From Pseudoteredinibacter isoporae_A (lineage in GTDB: Bacteria; Pseudomonadota; Gammaproteobacteria; Pseudomonadales; Cellvibrionaceae), in NCBI RefSeq assembly GCF_040372805.1, contig NZ_BAABWJ010000001.1, positions 682,001 through 746,000 of the forward strand: a stretch of 64,000 nucleotides of DNA, given 5' to 3'. The position numbers and the translations under genes were made by a program. Positions 53,153 through 62,142 of the stretch are shown here, in pieces; position 1 is the first letter of the stretch; each line of letters starts with the position of its first letter. Below the pieces are notes generated by a model that saw only the letters and a program-made list of their open reading frames with translations, was not told the origin of the DNA and ran no database searches.

Positions 53153-56100
53153 TGTTTTGTAAGAAAGCCATTTTGGTAAACTGGGGCAATATTCCCCCCA
53201 TCGAGTTTGACTTCGGCCCCGTGAATTTGTTTTCTGGCGGTAACGGCTCGGGTAAGACAACCGCCGCCGATGCCCTTCAAACATTAATGACGGCCGCCCA
53301 TGAAAATCTGTTTAACTACAATCCGGGTCAAGATGAAACCAGTCAACGCGGTCGCGGTGGTAAACAGGTACGTACCCTCGCTTCCTATATTCTCGGCTGT
53401 GACGATGGCAGCTACGCTCGTCCAGGCAAATGTCAGGGGTACATAGCCGCTCAGTTTCACCCCACCCAAGGAGAAAGCGGTCAGGCCTTTTGGGCGATTA
53501 TGGCCGTGCAAGCCAGTTTAGAAACGGCCGGTAAACAACGCCAGGCTCGCCAGGACGAACTGCTGTTCTTCATTTTACCCGGTGATCAGGTTCCCATTGG
53601 GGCGATCACTCTCGGCAGTTTTGTTAAAGAGGACAAGGGTGGTAAGTACATCCTCCCTATGGCCAACCTGGGTAAAAACTTGCGCATCGAATTTGGCCAG
53701 GAGGCCATCGAAGTCTACGACAAGAAGAGCGCCTATTTACGACGCTTATATGGCGCCCTGCGTGGACAGCCTGCCGCGGTCTCAGACAGAGAAGCCAAGC
53801 ACGCCGCAAAAACCTTTTCAAACTTTATGGCGTATAAGCCCGTTAAAAGCATTAACGATTTTGTTGCCCGGGAAGTTCTGGAGCCCAAGGATCTCAGTGA
53901 AGACATTCGCCAGGTCTCCGAGCTGATGAAAACCATTCACGGCATGGAACAGGAAACCCGTTCCCTCAACGAATCCATAGAACGCTTGGAACAAGCCAAC
54001 GGCAATGCCAATGAGTTTATCGATATCTGGCAGCAGATTCGAATCATGGAGTACGCCGAACTTTACCGCCGTCAGCGCAGCCTGCAGAAAAGTTATCTCG
54101 CTAAAAAAGAACAACAGCAGAGCAATCAGCTGGCGATTCAAGACGGCTTACACAGCATTGAATTGGCTGAACGCAAAAAATCGATCCTATTTGATCAGAT
54201 CACCGAGCTTACCGCGAAACGCAAAGGCATTGCCGCCCTCAAAGACAAAGATGAACTTCAGCATCAAGCCGATCTCGCCCAACAACAACTCACGAAACAG
54301 GCACCACAGTTATTACAGCAACTTCACAGCTTCAGTGAAAATTTCCGCCAAGCCCAAAATTTGCAACGGTCGATACAACAAAGCTCCCTTGAACTCGAAT
54401 GCCCTGCACTGACCCAAAGCCCTATACAAAAGGCCCTGAAGCAGGTGGTTGGCCTGGGAGATGATACGGGCATCGATGCGCAGAAGCTGATGACCATCGA
54501 CTTTCTGGGCAGCGGTGATCTGGAGAAAAAACTGGAAGATCTGGTCAAACGCGACAGCAGCCACCAGCATTTACAGGCCCTTATTCATCAGGCCACTGAA
54601 CATCAGAACAGCTTACGGGATCAACTGTTCAGCCTGAGCCAGAAACGCCGCGAGCGACAAGACAAAAACCGTCAAAAGATCGAAAATCGTGAGTTGGAGA
54701 TTCAGCGCCTGGGCCAAAGTAAAATCAGTTATCCGGCTTATGTGCAACACGCTTTGCAGGCCATCGAACAGGAATGCCCAGCCGCCAAGCCCAGTGTCTT
54801 GTGTGACTTCATTGAGGTCAGAGATCCACAATGGCAAATGGCCATTGAAGGCTACATTGGCGGGGCTCGTTTTGGCATCATTGTCGAACCCGAGTTTGAA
54901 GCCCAGGCCATCGCCATTGTGCGCGCCATCAGTGGTCGCAAAAATAAAGCCCGGGTTATTCAAGGGCAGAAAGCCGCACGCGATGCCCATCGCGTGAAAT
55001 TACCTCAAGGCTCCATTCTGGAATTGATGGAGTTCAGCCATAAAACCGCCGAATACTACGTGCGCGCTTCCTATGGCAGCGTCGTACGCGCAGCAAGTGA
55101 AGAGGAGTTACGCGGCTTGCATCGCGGCCTCTGCGCCAGCGGCGTGGGTGCAGGTAACTACGCCATGTTCCGTTGTGACATCGATGCCAGCGATTTATTG
55201 TTCGGCCAAGGCGCTCGTGATCGAGCGTTGCTCGCCAAGCGCGAACAACTTGACGAACTGCTTCAGCAAAGCCAACATCTGGAAAGCGCCTACCGCGAAG
55301 TCGCCAACTGTCTGGATGCCTGCGACAATATCACCGCACCTCAGTCGGCCATGATTGTTCACGAGCTGCTCGATTGCTATCGCAAGCTCGAACAAGCCGA
55401 GCAGGCCATGAATAATCTCGACTTGAGTGAGTTCGATGATCTTGAAGCACAACTGCAGCAGCTCAAGCGCGATCACAGCGATATCGAGAAAGAGATTAAT
55501 CACCAACACCAGGCTCAGGGCGGATACCAAACCAAAGCCCAACAACTGGAATTGGCGATTGATAAACTGGCAGACGAACAGGACGCCCTGCAAATGCAGC
55601 TGGAACAGGGTGAAGCCGCCGTTGATGATATTGCCAAACACAGCCGACACTTCGACAGTCAGGAAGCTCTAAGCAACGCTGAAGTTCTGGCCGGGCAGGC
55701 CGGTGACAGTTTATTGCCCCAGTGTCATGATTTGCGAGGCCAACTTGAGCAAGTGGAGCGCCGACTCGACCAACAGCTTGCTCAACACAATCAACTCTGT
55801 AACAGCCATTGTGTGATTCCGTACTTGGCGAACAGCGATCGCCGCGACAGTATCGCCATGTACCAACAGGTACAGCACGCCCAACAAAACATTGAATCGA
55901 TTTACCACTCACTGAAAAACAATGTATTGGTTGGCAAACATGAAAATTTGCTGGCGTTGAAAGACAGCTTTAATACGGCCTTCGTCAGTAATCTTTGCCA
56001 TTCTATCTATCAAGCGATTGGCGACGGCAAGGAACAATTGGAACTACTGAACCAGGAACTGGAGCACCATCGCTTTGGTGATGATCGCGAGCGTTTCTTT

Positions 56101-56796
56101 TTCGGCTTCAACTGGATACCGGAATTTCGCGAATACCAGAAGTTCTTCAAAGAGGTCATCGACACACCGGATCTTGGTGACGGCAACTCGTTATTTGATG
56201 CCGAGCTCAGTAAAAAGTCTCAGCAGGTACGCGATAAATTGTTGGCCATGCTATTGGACAAGGACGAGCAGACCGCACTGCGAGAACTCAACCGTATCAG
56301 TGATTACCGCAACTACCGCAGTTATGAGATCTACAAAGAGCCGCTCAATAAAGAAGCCATTGCCCTCAGCACCTACGGTACCGGCTCCGGTGGTCAGCTG
56401 GAAACCCCGGCCTACATTATTCGCGCGGCGGCCGTCACCTCGGCTTTCCGTTTCAACGAAGGCAATACCCATTGTCGCATGGTGCTGGTGGATGAGGCCT
56501 TCTCCAAAATGGATGAAACCCGCTCGCGCCAAGTGATCCATTACCTGACCGAATCCTTAGGCCTTCAATTGTTATTCATTATGCCCACCAGCAAGTCCGG
56601 CCCCTTTATGGACCTTATCAGTCATCAGACTATTTTCAGTAAATGTCCGGCCACTCAAGCCGTTGGGGAATTGCAAACCCGGGTTCTGGTGGATCGCAAA
56701 GTCTGCAATACCGATAAAATTCAGGAGCTGTGGGCCAAGCACCGCAAAACCGTGCGTCATCAAGCCATGTTGGATTTTATGGAAGGGGTCCAATAG
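53152..56796 (+). CDS. mksB: SMC-like condensin ATPase MksB (JetC-like)
   Basis: SMC-type ATPase of 1214 residues. Walker A is GGNGSGKTTAADALQ (about 28-42); two long coiled coils (about 265-560 and 690-960) flank a hinge near 570-680 (IGGARFGIIVEPEFEAQAI). The ABC signature region STYGTGSGGQLETP lies about 1075-1088 and Walker B is MVLVDEAFSKMDE with Asp1114. The protein forms the motor of the MksBEF loop-extruding condensin. Its ATG overlaps the mksE stop. No JetD/MksG nuclease gene follows: the next gene is convergent, 42 bases away. Confidence 0.9.
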   Translation: MFCKKAILVNWGNIPPIEFDFGPVNLFSGGNGSGKTTAADALQTLMTAAHENLFNYNPGQDETSQRGRGGKQVRTLASYILGCDDGSYARPGKCQGYIAAQFHPTQGESGQAFWAIMAVQASLETAGKQRQARQDELLFFILPGDQVPIGAITLGSFVKEDKGGKYILPMANLGKNLRIEFGQEAIEVYDKKSAYLRRLYGALRGQPAAVSDREAKHAAKTFSNFMAYKPVKSINDFVAREVLEPKDLSEDIRQVSELMKTIHGMEQETRSLNESIERLEQANGNANEFIDIWQQIRIMEYAELYRRQRSLQKSYLAKKEQQQSNQLAIQDGLHSIELAERKKSILFDQITELTAKRKGIAALKDKDELQHQADLAQQQLTKQAPQLLQQLHSFSENFRQAQNLQRSIQQSSLELECPALTQSPIQKALKQVVGLGDDTGIDAQKLMTIDFLGSGDLEKKLEDLVKRDSSHQHLQALIHQATEHQNSLRDQLFSLSQKRRERQDKNRQKIENRELEIQRLGQSKISYPAYVQHALQAIEQECPAAKPSVLCDFIEVRDPQWQMAIEGYIGGARFGIIVEPEFEAQAIAIVRAISGRKNKARVIQGQKAARDAHRVKLPQGSILELMEFSHKTAEYYVRASYGSVVRAASEEELRGLHRGLCASGVGAGNYAMFRCDIDASDLLFGQGARDRALLAKREQLDELLQQSQHLESAYREVANCLDACDNITAPQSAMIVHELLDCYRKLEQAEQAMNNLDLSEFDDLEAQLQQLKRDHSDIEKEINHQHQAQGGYQTKAQQLELAIDKLADEQDALQMQLEQGEAAVDDIAKHSRHFDSQEALSNAEVLAGQAGDSLLPQCHDLRGQLEQVERRLDQQLAQHNQLCNSHCVIPYLANSDRRDSIAMYQQVQHAQQNIESIYHSLKNNVLVGKHENLLALKDSFNTAFVSNLCHSIYQAIGDGKEQLELLNQELEHHRFGDDRERFFFGFNWIPEFREYQKFFKEVIDTPDLGDGNSLFDAELSKKSQQVRDKLLAMLLDKDEQTALRELNRISDYRNYRSYEIYKEPLNKEAIALSTYGTGSGGQLETPAYIIRAAAVTSAFRFNEGNTHCRMVLVDEAFSKMDETRSRQVIHYLTESLGLQLLFIMPTSKSGPFMDLISHQTIFSKCPATQAVGELQTRVLVDRKVCNTDKIQELWAKHRKTVRHQAMLDFMEGVQ

Positions 56797-56838
56797 CGCC
56801 TTGCACAAAGCGCGGGGGAATACGCACTGGAGCTGACG

Positions 56839-57402
56839 TTACGCCAGCTCCAGCTCTGCATCGTCTTTTCGAATGTATAAGGCGGTTTCGAGCAGCAGCC
56901 CCATATCCTGTGGGTCTCTGGGATCAACAACCAATAAAGGGATGTTGTGCTCCAGACATTCAAAAACTTCAAACTTGTGCAGCTCGCAGCTAAACACCGT
57001 AGCACCTGGGTCGGGCTTAACGTCCATATGGCTGACGCCTACAACAATGCGGGTCGTCTTAGCCAGCTCCCCAATTTGCAGAAGCTGCTCCCGAAGCTTA
57101 GCCAATGGGTTAGAAACGGCATTGCTGATCAGAATCACGACGGCCGCAACCCCACGGTGCAATAACACCTGGATGGTTTCGCTGTTCTGGCTCCCTTGAG
57201 TGCCCAAAAGTTGCAGAGTTTGGCCATCTCGCAGATTGATCAGTTCATAGTCGACGGACTGCCCAAACAGCATATTATGCTGTAGCTCCTGGCCGTTTTG
57301 CTGATGTTCACTAAAGCCTGCTCTGGATCGGCTAACTGTTTGAATTGCTGTGGTTTTTCCCGCACCGGACGGCCCGACAAAAACAACTTTCTGTTTGTTC
57401 AT
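56839..57402 (-). CDS. Small GTPase-like protein (COG2229/MglA-related)
   Basis: Predicted nucleotide-binding protein of 187 residues. The P-loop is GPSGAGKTTAIQT (about 9-21). The switch II position reads LQLLGTQGSQNSE rather than DTPGQ, so the usual Asp is absent, and GVSHMDVKPD (about 121-130) takes the place of NKxD. It resembles Ras-like GTPases used in bacterial polarity and motility (MglA and the COG2229 group). Start at 57402, where GGGAAG precedes. It is convergent with mksB and divergent from the receiver-CheC gene. Confidence 0.75.
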   Translation of the reverse strand: MNKQKVVFVGPSGAGKTTAIQTVSRSRAGFSEHQQNGQELQHNMLFGQSVDYELINLRDGQTLQLLGTQGSQNSETIQVLLHRGVAAVVILISNAVSNPLAKLREQLLQIGELAKTTRIVVGVSHMDVKPDPGATVFSCELHKFEVFECLEHNIPLLVVDPRDPQDMGLLLETALYIRKDDAELELA

Positions 57403-57502
57403 GATTCTTCCCTGTGGGTAATCCCTAGCTCCCAAACTTAAGGCTAGTAAGACTGATTAAAGTGCTCACTGCCACCTAGTACTTAAGAACCAAATATTAT
57501 GC

Positions 57503-57519
57503 GGGTTCAACTTGAACCC
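57503..57519. promoter_or_regulatory. Perfect 8-bp palindrome between divergent GTPase and receiver-CheC genes
   Basis: GGGTTCAA and TTGAACCC surround a single C. It sits about 100 bases from the GTPase start and 180 from the other gene, in a 296-base AT-rich region. It could be an operator serving both; nothing identifies the regulator. Confidence 0.35.
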
Positions 57520-57698
57520 TAAATGAATAGCGCTAACGAATTTAAGGAAATAAAACGCACAACTTGATTATTTAGCGTGCAAATATGGCGCAAAAAGCCT
57601 CAGTATCCCCGCTCAAAATACACAGGGCCGAGATCCCCAAGAAAGTCAGAAATTCTCTGCTACATTTAATGAGTAGTGATTAACGATAAGAGCAAATC

Positions 57699-58781
57699 AT
57701 GGCAACTCCCGTACTCATTTGTGATGACTCGAACATGGCGCGCAAGCAATGCGCTCGTTCTCTACCCGATGGCTGGCCAGTTGATATCAGCTTCGCCACC
57801 AATGGAGAGGAAGGCGTCGAGGCGATAAAAGAAGGCAAGGCTGAACTCTTGCTGTTAGACCTCAACATGCCTGTAATGGATGGCTACGAGGTACTCGAAG
57901 CGATTCGCGCCCAGGATTTGGAAACCATGGTCGTAGTTATTTCCGGTGATATACAACCTGAAGCGCGAAGCCGGGTTAAACAATTGGGCGCCATCGATTT
58001 CATTAAAAAGCCTGTCGATAAAGAAAAACTCACGGGCATGCTGTTGGACTATGGCATCATCGATGCCGAATTGATGAAAGCTGCCAACACTGAAGCAGAC
58101 GAACCCGCTAAGGCGGCTGAACCTAAGTCCGAAGTGACTGCTGCCCCACGGCAAGCAGTCACTGAAGACACCACCATCACTGAGCTGGACCCTCAACTGC
58201 GTGATTGTTTGCAGGAATTGTCCAATGTTGCGATGGGTCAGGCCGGCGATATGCTGGCACGTCTGCTGAAAGTCTTTGTCGAACTGCCTATCCCTAACGT
58301 CAATCTGATTGAAGTCAGTGAATTGTGCATGGCCTTCGCTTCCGTTGAAGATTTTGATGAAACATCGGGCGTGTGCCAGGGGTTTATCGGCTCAGGCATC
58401 AGCGGCGAAGCCTTGTTAATCCTGAACGATTCCAGCTTCGGCGACATGGCAGCCCTGTTAAACTACAAAGGCCAACTTGATGACAGTGCAGAACTGGAAG
58501 TCTTAATGGACATTTCCAATATTCTGGTTGGTGCCTATTTGAAAGGTCTGGCCGAGCAATTGGATTTACATTTCAGTCGAGGCGCACCGGTTGTATTAGG
58601 ACAACATTGCGATGTCACTCAGTTACTGCAAACCAAAAACCAGGCCTGGAGCCGCACCCTCGCCATTGAGCTGAGTTACGCCATCGAAGACTACCCCATT
58701 AAATGTGATCTGTTGCTGTTCTTCACCGAAGACAGCATCCCGCACCTGGCTCATCACGCTTCTTATTTACTGGATGATTAA
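57699..58781 (+). CDS. Response regulator with CheC-like phosphatase domain
   Basis: Protein of 360 residues. The receiver (about 1-122) has Asp9/Asp10, Asp54 in LLLDLNMPVMDG and the switch residues KKPV. A Glu/Ala/Pro-rich linker (about 125-155) leads to a CheC/CheX-type domain (about 165-350). Both CheC active-site motifs can be seen: LQELSNVAMGQAG (Glu..Asn) and LMDISNILVGAYL (Asp..Asn). CheC proteins dephosphorylate receivers, so this fusion may act on itself or on partner receivers. Followed after 5 bases by a PAS gene. Confidence 0.85.
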   Translation: MATPVLICDDSNMARKQCARSLPDGWPVDISFATNGEEGVEAIKEGKAELLLLDLNMPVMDGYEVLEAIRAQDLETMVVVISGDIQPEARSRVKQLGAIDFIKKPVDKEKLTGMLLDYGIIDAELMKAANTEADEPAKAAEPKSEVTAAPRQAVTEDTTITELDPQLRDCLQELSNVAMGQAGDMLARLLKVFVELPIPNVNLIEVSELCMAFASVEDFDETSGVCQGFIGSGISGEALLILNDSSFGDMAALLNYKGQLDDSAELEVLMDISNILVGAYLKGLAEQLDLHFSRGAPVVLGQHCDVTQLLQTKNQAWSRTLAIELSYAIEDYPIKCDLLLFFTEDSIPHLAHHASYLLDD

Positions 58782-58786
58782 TCGCT

Positions 58787-59248
58787 ATGATCGAACAAGA
58801 TGATCAGTTGAAAGAATTTTATTGGTACATCGACATCCTGCAAAATGTCGATGTCGGATTGGCTGTGCTGGACCGGGAATACAACATTCAATTGTGGAAT
58901 GGTTTTATGGAAAACCACAGCGGCCACCACCCCAATTCCACAAAAGATAAAAACCTCTTTGAACTCTTTCCGGAAATTGATAAGGCACGCTTTAGAAGTA
59001 AAGCCGAATCAGTATTCCTATTACAGAGCAGTGCGTTCAGCAGTTGGGAACAGCGTCCTTATTTGTTCAAGTTCAAAACCTATCGCCCCATCACTTGTAC
59101 CGCCCCTCATATGTATCAGAACACAACGATTATTCCCCTGGTTTCCACTACGGGTGAGGTCAATCATATCTGCGTCATTGTGTACGATGTTACCGAAGAA
59201 GCCATGTACAAGCTTCGCCAGGAAAATCCCCAGGCAATAAGCGCTTAA
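58787..59248 (+). CDS. Stand-alone PAS-domain protein
   Basis: One hundred and fifty-three residues forming essentially one PAS domain: YIDILQNVDVGLAVLDREYNIQLWN (about 14-38, in part) is the N-terminal cap and first strands, and a C-terminal stretch TGEVNHICVIVYDVTEEAMYK ends the fold. There is no output domain, no signal peptide and no Cys/His pattern that would fix the cofactor. It probably senses or binds through partners, most simply the receiver-CheC protein encoded 5 bases upstream. Confidence 0.8.
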   Translation: MIEQDDQLKEFYWYIDILQNVDVGLAVLDREYNIQLWNGFMENHSGHHPNSTKDKNLFELFPEIDKARFRSKAESVFLLQSSAFSSWEQRPYLFKFKTYRPITCTAPHMYQNTTIIPLVSTTGEVNHICVIVYDVTEEAMYKLRQENPQAISA

Positions 59249-59277
59249 GGTTACAGATCGACGTCATTTCTCTTTTC

Positions 59278-59320
59278 TATTCAATAGGTGTGACCACCGT
59301 CCATCTATTGAATAAAATTT
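59278..59320 (+). terminator. Terminator of the receiver-CheC/PAS operon
   Basis: Perfect 10-bp stem TATTCAATAG/CTATTGAATA with a 17-base loop that itself can pair GGTG/CACC. A short TTTT follows shortly after (59318-59321). It lies 30 bases after the PAS stop codon. Confidence 0.6.
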
Positions 59321-59553
59321 TCAGCATCACTCAGTGAACGTTCCGTCTCGGTAAATCATCGACAATCTCTCAGCAATTGTTAAAAATTCAAAAACCATGC
59401 CATGAACGATGTCATAAGCCAATGATTTATAGGGTGTTTTTAAGAAACTTTTTTAGTTTTTATTCTGTGTATTTTTTTCTTGCTAAAAACGGAAAAAACT
59501 GAAAGCATGGTGAGTTCACCCTGCCGTAAAAAGTCCAGCCCTCATTCCTTTAT

Positions 59554-59573
59554 ATATGACAAAAACGTCATAT
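59554..59573. promoter_or_regulatory. Inverted repeat upstream of PIN-PhoH
   Basis: ATATGAC and GTCATAT are perfect 7-base arms separated by AAAAAC, about 120 bases upstream of the PIN-PhoH start. It looks like a regulator binding site; no regulator is indicated. Confidence 0.35.
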
Positions 59574-59693
59574 GACTGCCCTAGTTTTCACCCTTTAATA
59601 CTGCTATAAGAACGTCAGGGGGCTATTCGAACACGCTATGACAGCCGACCGATTCAGCTTCCAATGCCAACTCAACAACCAAAGGGATCGCAT

Positions 59694-61097
59694 ATGGGTG
59701 AATCGCTGTTGTCCGTTAGGAATACACACAATAAACGCACTCGCTATGTACTCGATACCAATGTATTGATTCACGACCCAACCGCTCTTCTGAACTTTGA
59801 AGAACACAAAATTTCCATTCCAATGACTGTGCTGGAGGAGCTGGACTCCCTGAAAAGTGGTCGCAATGCGGTCGCCGCCGATTGCCGACAAGCCATCAGA
59901 GAACTCGACAAAATTTTAGGTCGCGCCAATCTCGACGACATCGAGGCAGGCGTTCCCATAAAACGCGGAGACAAAAGCCAGGCTTTGGGCAGCCTGTCTA
60001 TCATCATGCGCGAAAACCCCGACGGAGTGAGCACCTTACCCACTCACTTGAACGACAATAAAATTCTTAACGACATTTACTTTTTACAACGCCAAAACCC
60101 CGAGGAGCATATTGTTCTCATCAGCAAAGACATCAATATGCGTCTGAAAGCCAAGGGGTGCGGAATCGAAGCTGAGGATTACCATAACGATCAGCTCGTC
60201 ACTGACATTGAAAAACTCAATAAAGGCTTTCTTGAGTTTCCGGGTAGCTTCTGGGAAAAAATTAATCAGGTGGACACCCGGCAGGAAATGGGCAGAACCG
60301 TGCATCGCCTGGAGCGTTGCAGCATTTTATCGGAGTGCACACCCAATCAATTTATTTTAGATGAGCAGGCCTTCGTCGGTCGGGTTCTGGAAGTCAACGA
60401 TCAAGAGGTCTCATTACTGCACCTCGACCATCACCAACTGTTGGAAACCGAAGCTTGGGGCCTGAAACCCAGAGACATTTATCAGGCCTGCGCCTTGAAC
60501 CTTCTTCTTGATCCCGATGTGCACATCGTCAACCTCACCGGGTCAGCCGGTTCGGGCAAGACCATTCTGGCGCTTGCCGCGGCTATCGAAATGACCGTGG
60601 CCAATAAACTGTATCGCCGAATTATCGCTACGCGTTCTACACAAGGGCTTGACGAAGATATTGGTTTCTTACCAGGCACGGAGGCGGAAAAAATGGAGCC
60701 CTGGCTTGGCGCCATTACCGATAACCTGGAGGCCTTGCATTGTGATGACGAAGACTGTTCTGGCAGTGTGGATTACGTGCTGAACAAAGTGCCTTTGCAC
60801 TTTAAATCATTGAATTACATTCGGGGACGGAGTTTTCAACATAGCTTGATTTTAATTGATGAGTGCCAAAACCTGACACCTCACCAAATTAAAACCATCA
60901 TTACCCGTGCCGGCTCGGGTTCTAAAGTTATTTGTCTGGGTAACCTGGCGCAAATTGATACGCCTTACCTGAACGCCACCAGTTCAGGCCTGACCTATTT
61001 AAGCGAACGCTTCAAGGGCTTCCAGCAGGGCGGGAATATTCAACTGCAAGGCGTACCACGCTCAATCCTGGCCGAATACGCCGAGTCCCATCTGTAA
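59694..61097 (+). CDS. PIN-PhoH fusion protein (PhoH2-type RNase/ATPase)
   Basis: Protein of 467 residues. The N-terminal PIN domain, a metal-dependent RNase (about 13-150), starts RYVLDTNVLIHDPTALLNF and includes PMTVLEELDSLK. A linker leads to the PhoH ATPase (about 260-467) with Walker A TGSAGSGKTILALAAA (about 280-295) and Walker B LILIDECQNLTPHQ (about 385-398). Such fusions couple RNA unwinding and cleavage. AAAGGG lies 7 bases before the ATG at 59694; another ATG 30 bases upstream has no ribosome site. Its terminator lies inside the convergent gene's 3' end. Confidence 0.9.
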   Translation: MGESLLSVRNTHNKRTRYVLDTNVLIHDPTALLNFEEHKISIPMTVLEELDSLKSGRNAVAADCRQAIRELDKILGRANLDDIEAGVPIKRGDKSQALGSLSIIMRENPDGVSTLPTHLNDNKILNDIYFLQRQNPEEHIVLISKDINMRLKAKGCGIEAEDYHNDQLVTDIEKLNKGFLEFPGSFWEKINQVDTRQEMGRTVHRLERCSILSECTPNQFILDEQAFVGRVLEVNDQEVSLLHLDHHQLLETEAWGLKPRDIYQACALNLLLDPDVHIVNLTGSAGSGKTILALAAAIEMTVANKLYRRIIATRSTQGLDEDIGFLPGTEAEKMEPWLGAITDNLEALHCDDEDCSGSVDYVLNKVPLHFKSLNYIRGRSFQHSLILIDECQNLTPHQIKTIITRAGSGSKVICLGNLAQIDTPYLNATSSGLTYLSERFKGFQQGGNIQLQGVPRSILAEYAESHL

Positions 61098-61109
61098 ACC
61101 AGTGTCATC

Positions 61110-61160
61110 CTTACAGGCTTGCGGCTTTAAATGTGTCGCAAGCCTGTAAGCTGCCTTTTT
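61110..61160 (+). terminator. PIN-PhoH terminator embedded in the 3' end of the YpfJ-like gene
   Basis: Perfect 14-bp stem CTTACAGGCTTGCG/CGCAAGCCTGTAAG with a 13-base loop, then a TTTTT run (61156-61160). All but the first base lie within the last codons and stop of the convergent YpfJ-like gene. Confidence 0.8.
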
Positions 61161-62010
61161 CCAAACCTGTCGAAAACCAGCGAATTCGCTGCTCAGCCGA
61201 ACCGTGGGTAAAGGCATCTGGCACCACATAACCCTGTGCCTGCTTTTGCAAGGTATCATCACCAATAGCACTGGCTGCCTGCAAAGCTTCTTCCACATCA
61301 CCAGCTTCTAAAATCTTCTGCTGTTTCTGCGCATGGTGAGCCCAAACACCAGCATAGCAATCGGCCTGCAACTCAACTCGAACCTGCAGAGCATTGCCCT
61401 CGGTTTTGCTTAATCGGCGTTTAGCTTGATGAGTTTTATCCAACACACCAAAAACATTTTGCAGATGGTGCCCAACTTCATGGGCGATCACATAAGCTTG
61501 GGCAAAATCACCCGGCGCCCCATGCCGGCGAGCCAGCTCATCAAAAAATCCGAGGTCCAGATACACTTTATTGTCACCTGGGCAGTAAAAGGGCCCCATC
61601 GCGGACGACGCTTGCCCACAGGCACTGCGAACACCATTGCGGAACAACACCAAGCGCGGTTCCGGGTAAGCCTTACCAAAACTCTGCTTAAAGACACTGC
61701 GCCACACATCCTCGGTTTGCCCCAGCACTGCGGTCACAAAATCCGCACGCTGATTATCTTCCTGACTGTTCTGCACGTTGGCCTGACTAATGCCTTGCTG
61801 GCCGGGCTGCAGAAGGTTCATTGGATTAAAGCCCAGAAAATAGGCGATGGCGCCGACCACCAGAACAATACGCCCCACTTTGGTCCCAATCAGCATGCGA
61901 ATAATAGGCAGGAAATTCGCAAGACCGCCTCTACCACCACCAAAGCGGGCAGGAGAACTGCTACGTTGGTCATCGACATTGCTGCTGCGACGGCTATTTC
62001 GCCATTTCAT
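61111..62010 (-). CDS. ypfJ: YpfJ-family neutral zinc metallopeptidase
   Basis: Predicted membrane-anchored zinc protein of 299 residues. The N-terminus is basic and Gly-rich, followed by one transmembrane segment (about 49-63, IVLVVGAIAYFLG). The zinc motif HEVGHH (about 174-179) lies in AYVIAHEVGHHLQNVFG, with downstream ELQADCYAGVWAHHA supplying a third ligand. GSAEQRIRWFSTGLEKGS near the C-terminus is strongly conserved in the YpfJ/KPN_02809 group. Peptidase activity in this family is assumed rather than proven. Confidence 0.9.
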   Translation of the reverse strand: MKWRNSRRSSNVDDQRSSSPARFGGGRGGLANFLPIIRMLIGTKVGRIVLVVGAIAYFLGFNPMNLLQPGQQGISQANVQNSQEDNQRADFVTAVLGQTEDVWRSVFKQSFGKAYPEPRLVLFRNGVRSACGQASSAMGPFYCPGDNKVYLDLGFFDELARRHGAPGDFAQAYVIAHEVGHHLQNVFGVLDKTHQAKRRLSKTEGNALQVRVELQADCYAGVWAHHAQKQQKILEAGDVEEALQAASAIGDDTLQKQAQGYVVPDAFTHGSAEQRIRWFSTGLEKGSLQACDTFKAASL

Positions 62011-62142
62011 CGGTTTCCCTCATTTTTTTGCTTTCGACATGCCTTGGCACAATAAACTCAACGAGCAAGGCCGCAGGGCTTAGGTTAAAATACGCATCAT
62101 ACGTGACGAAAACCTTACCCACGCTTAATAACGAGATTTTAC

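Larger units (their letters stand above)
59249..59693. other. Intergenic region before the PIN-PhoH gene
   Basis: About 445 bases, AT-rich, without a credible gene. It holds the terminator of the preceding pair and an inverted repeat (59554-59573). No further signal is clear. Confidence 0.5.

Noticed and set aside
51008..56796. Complete Wadjet anti-plasmid defence system
   Set aside because: The JetA, JetB and JetC counterparts are present, but the JetD nuclease needed for plasmid cleavage is not; the flanking genes leave no room for it.
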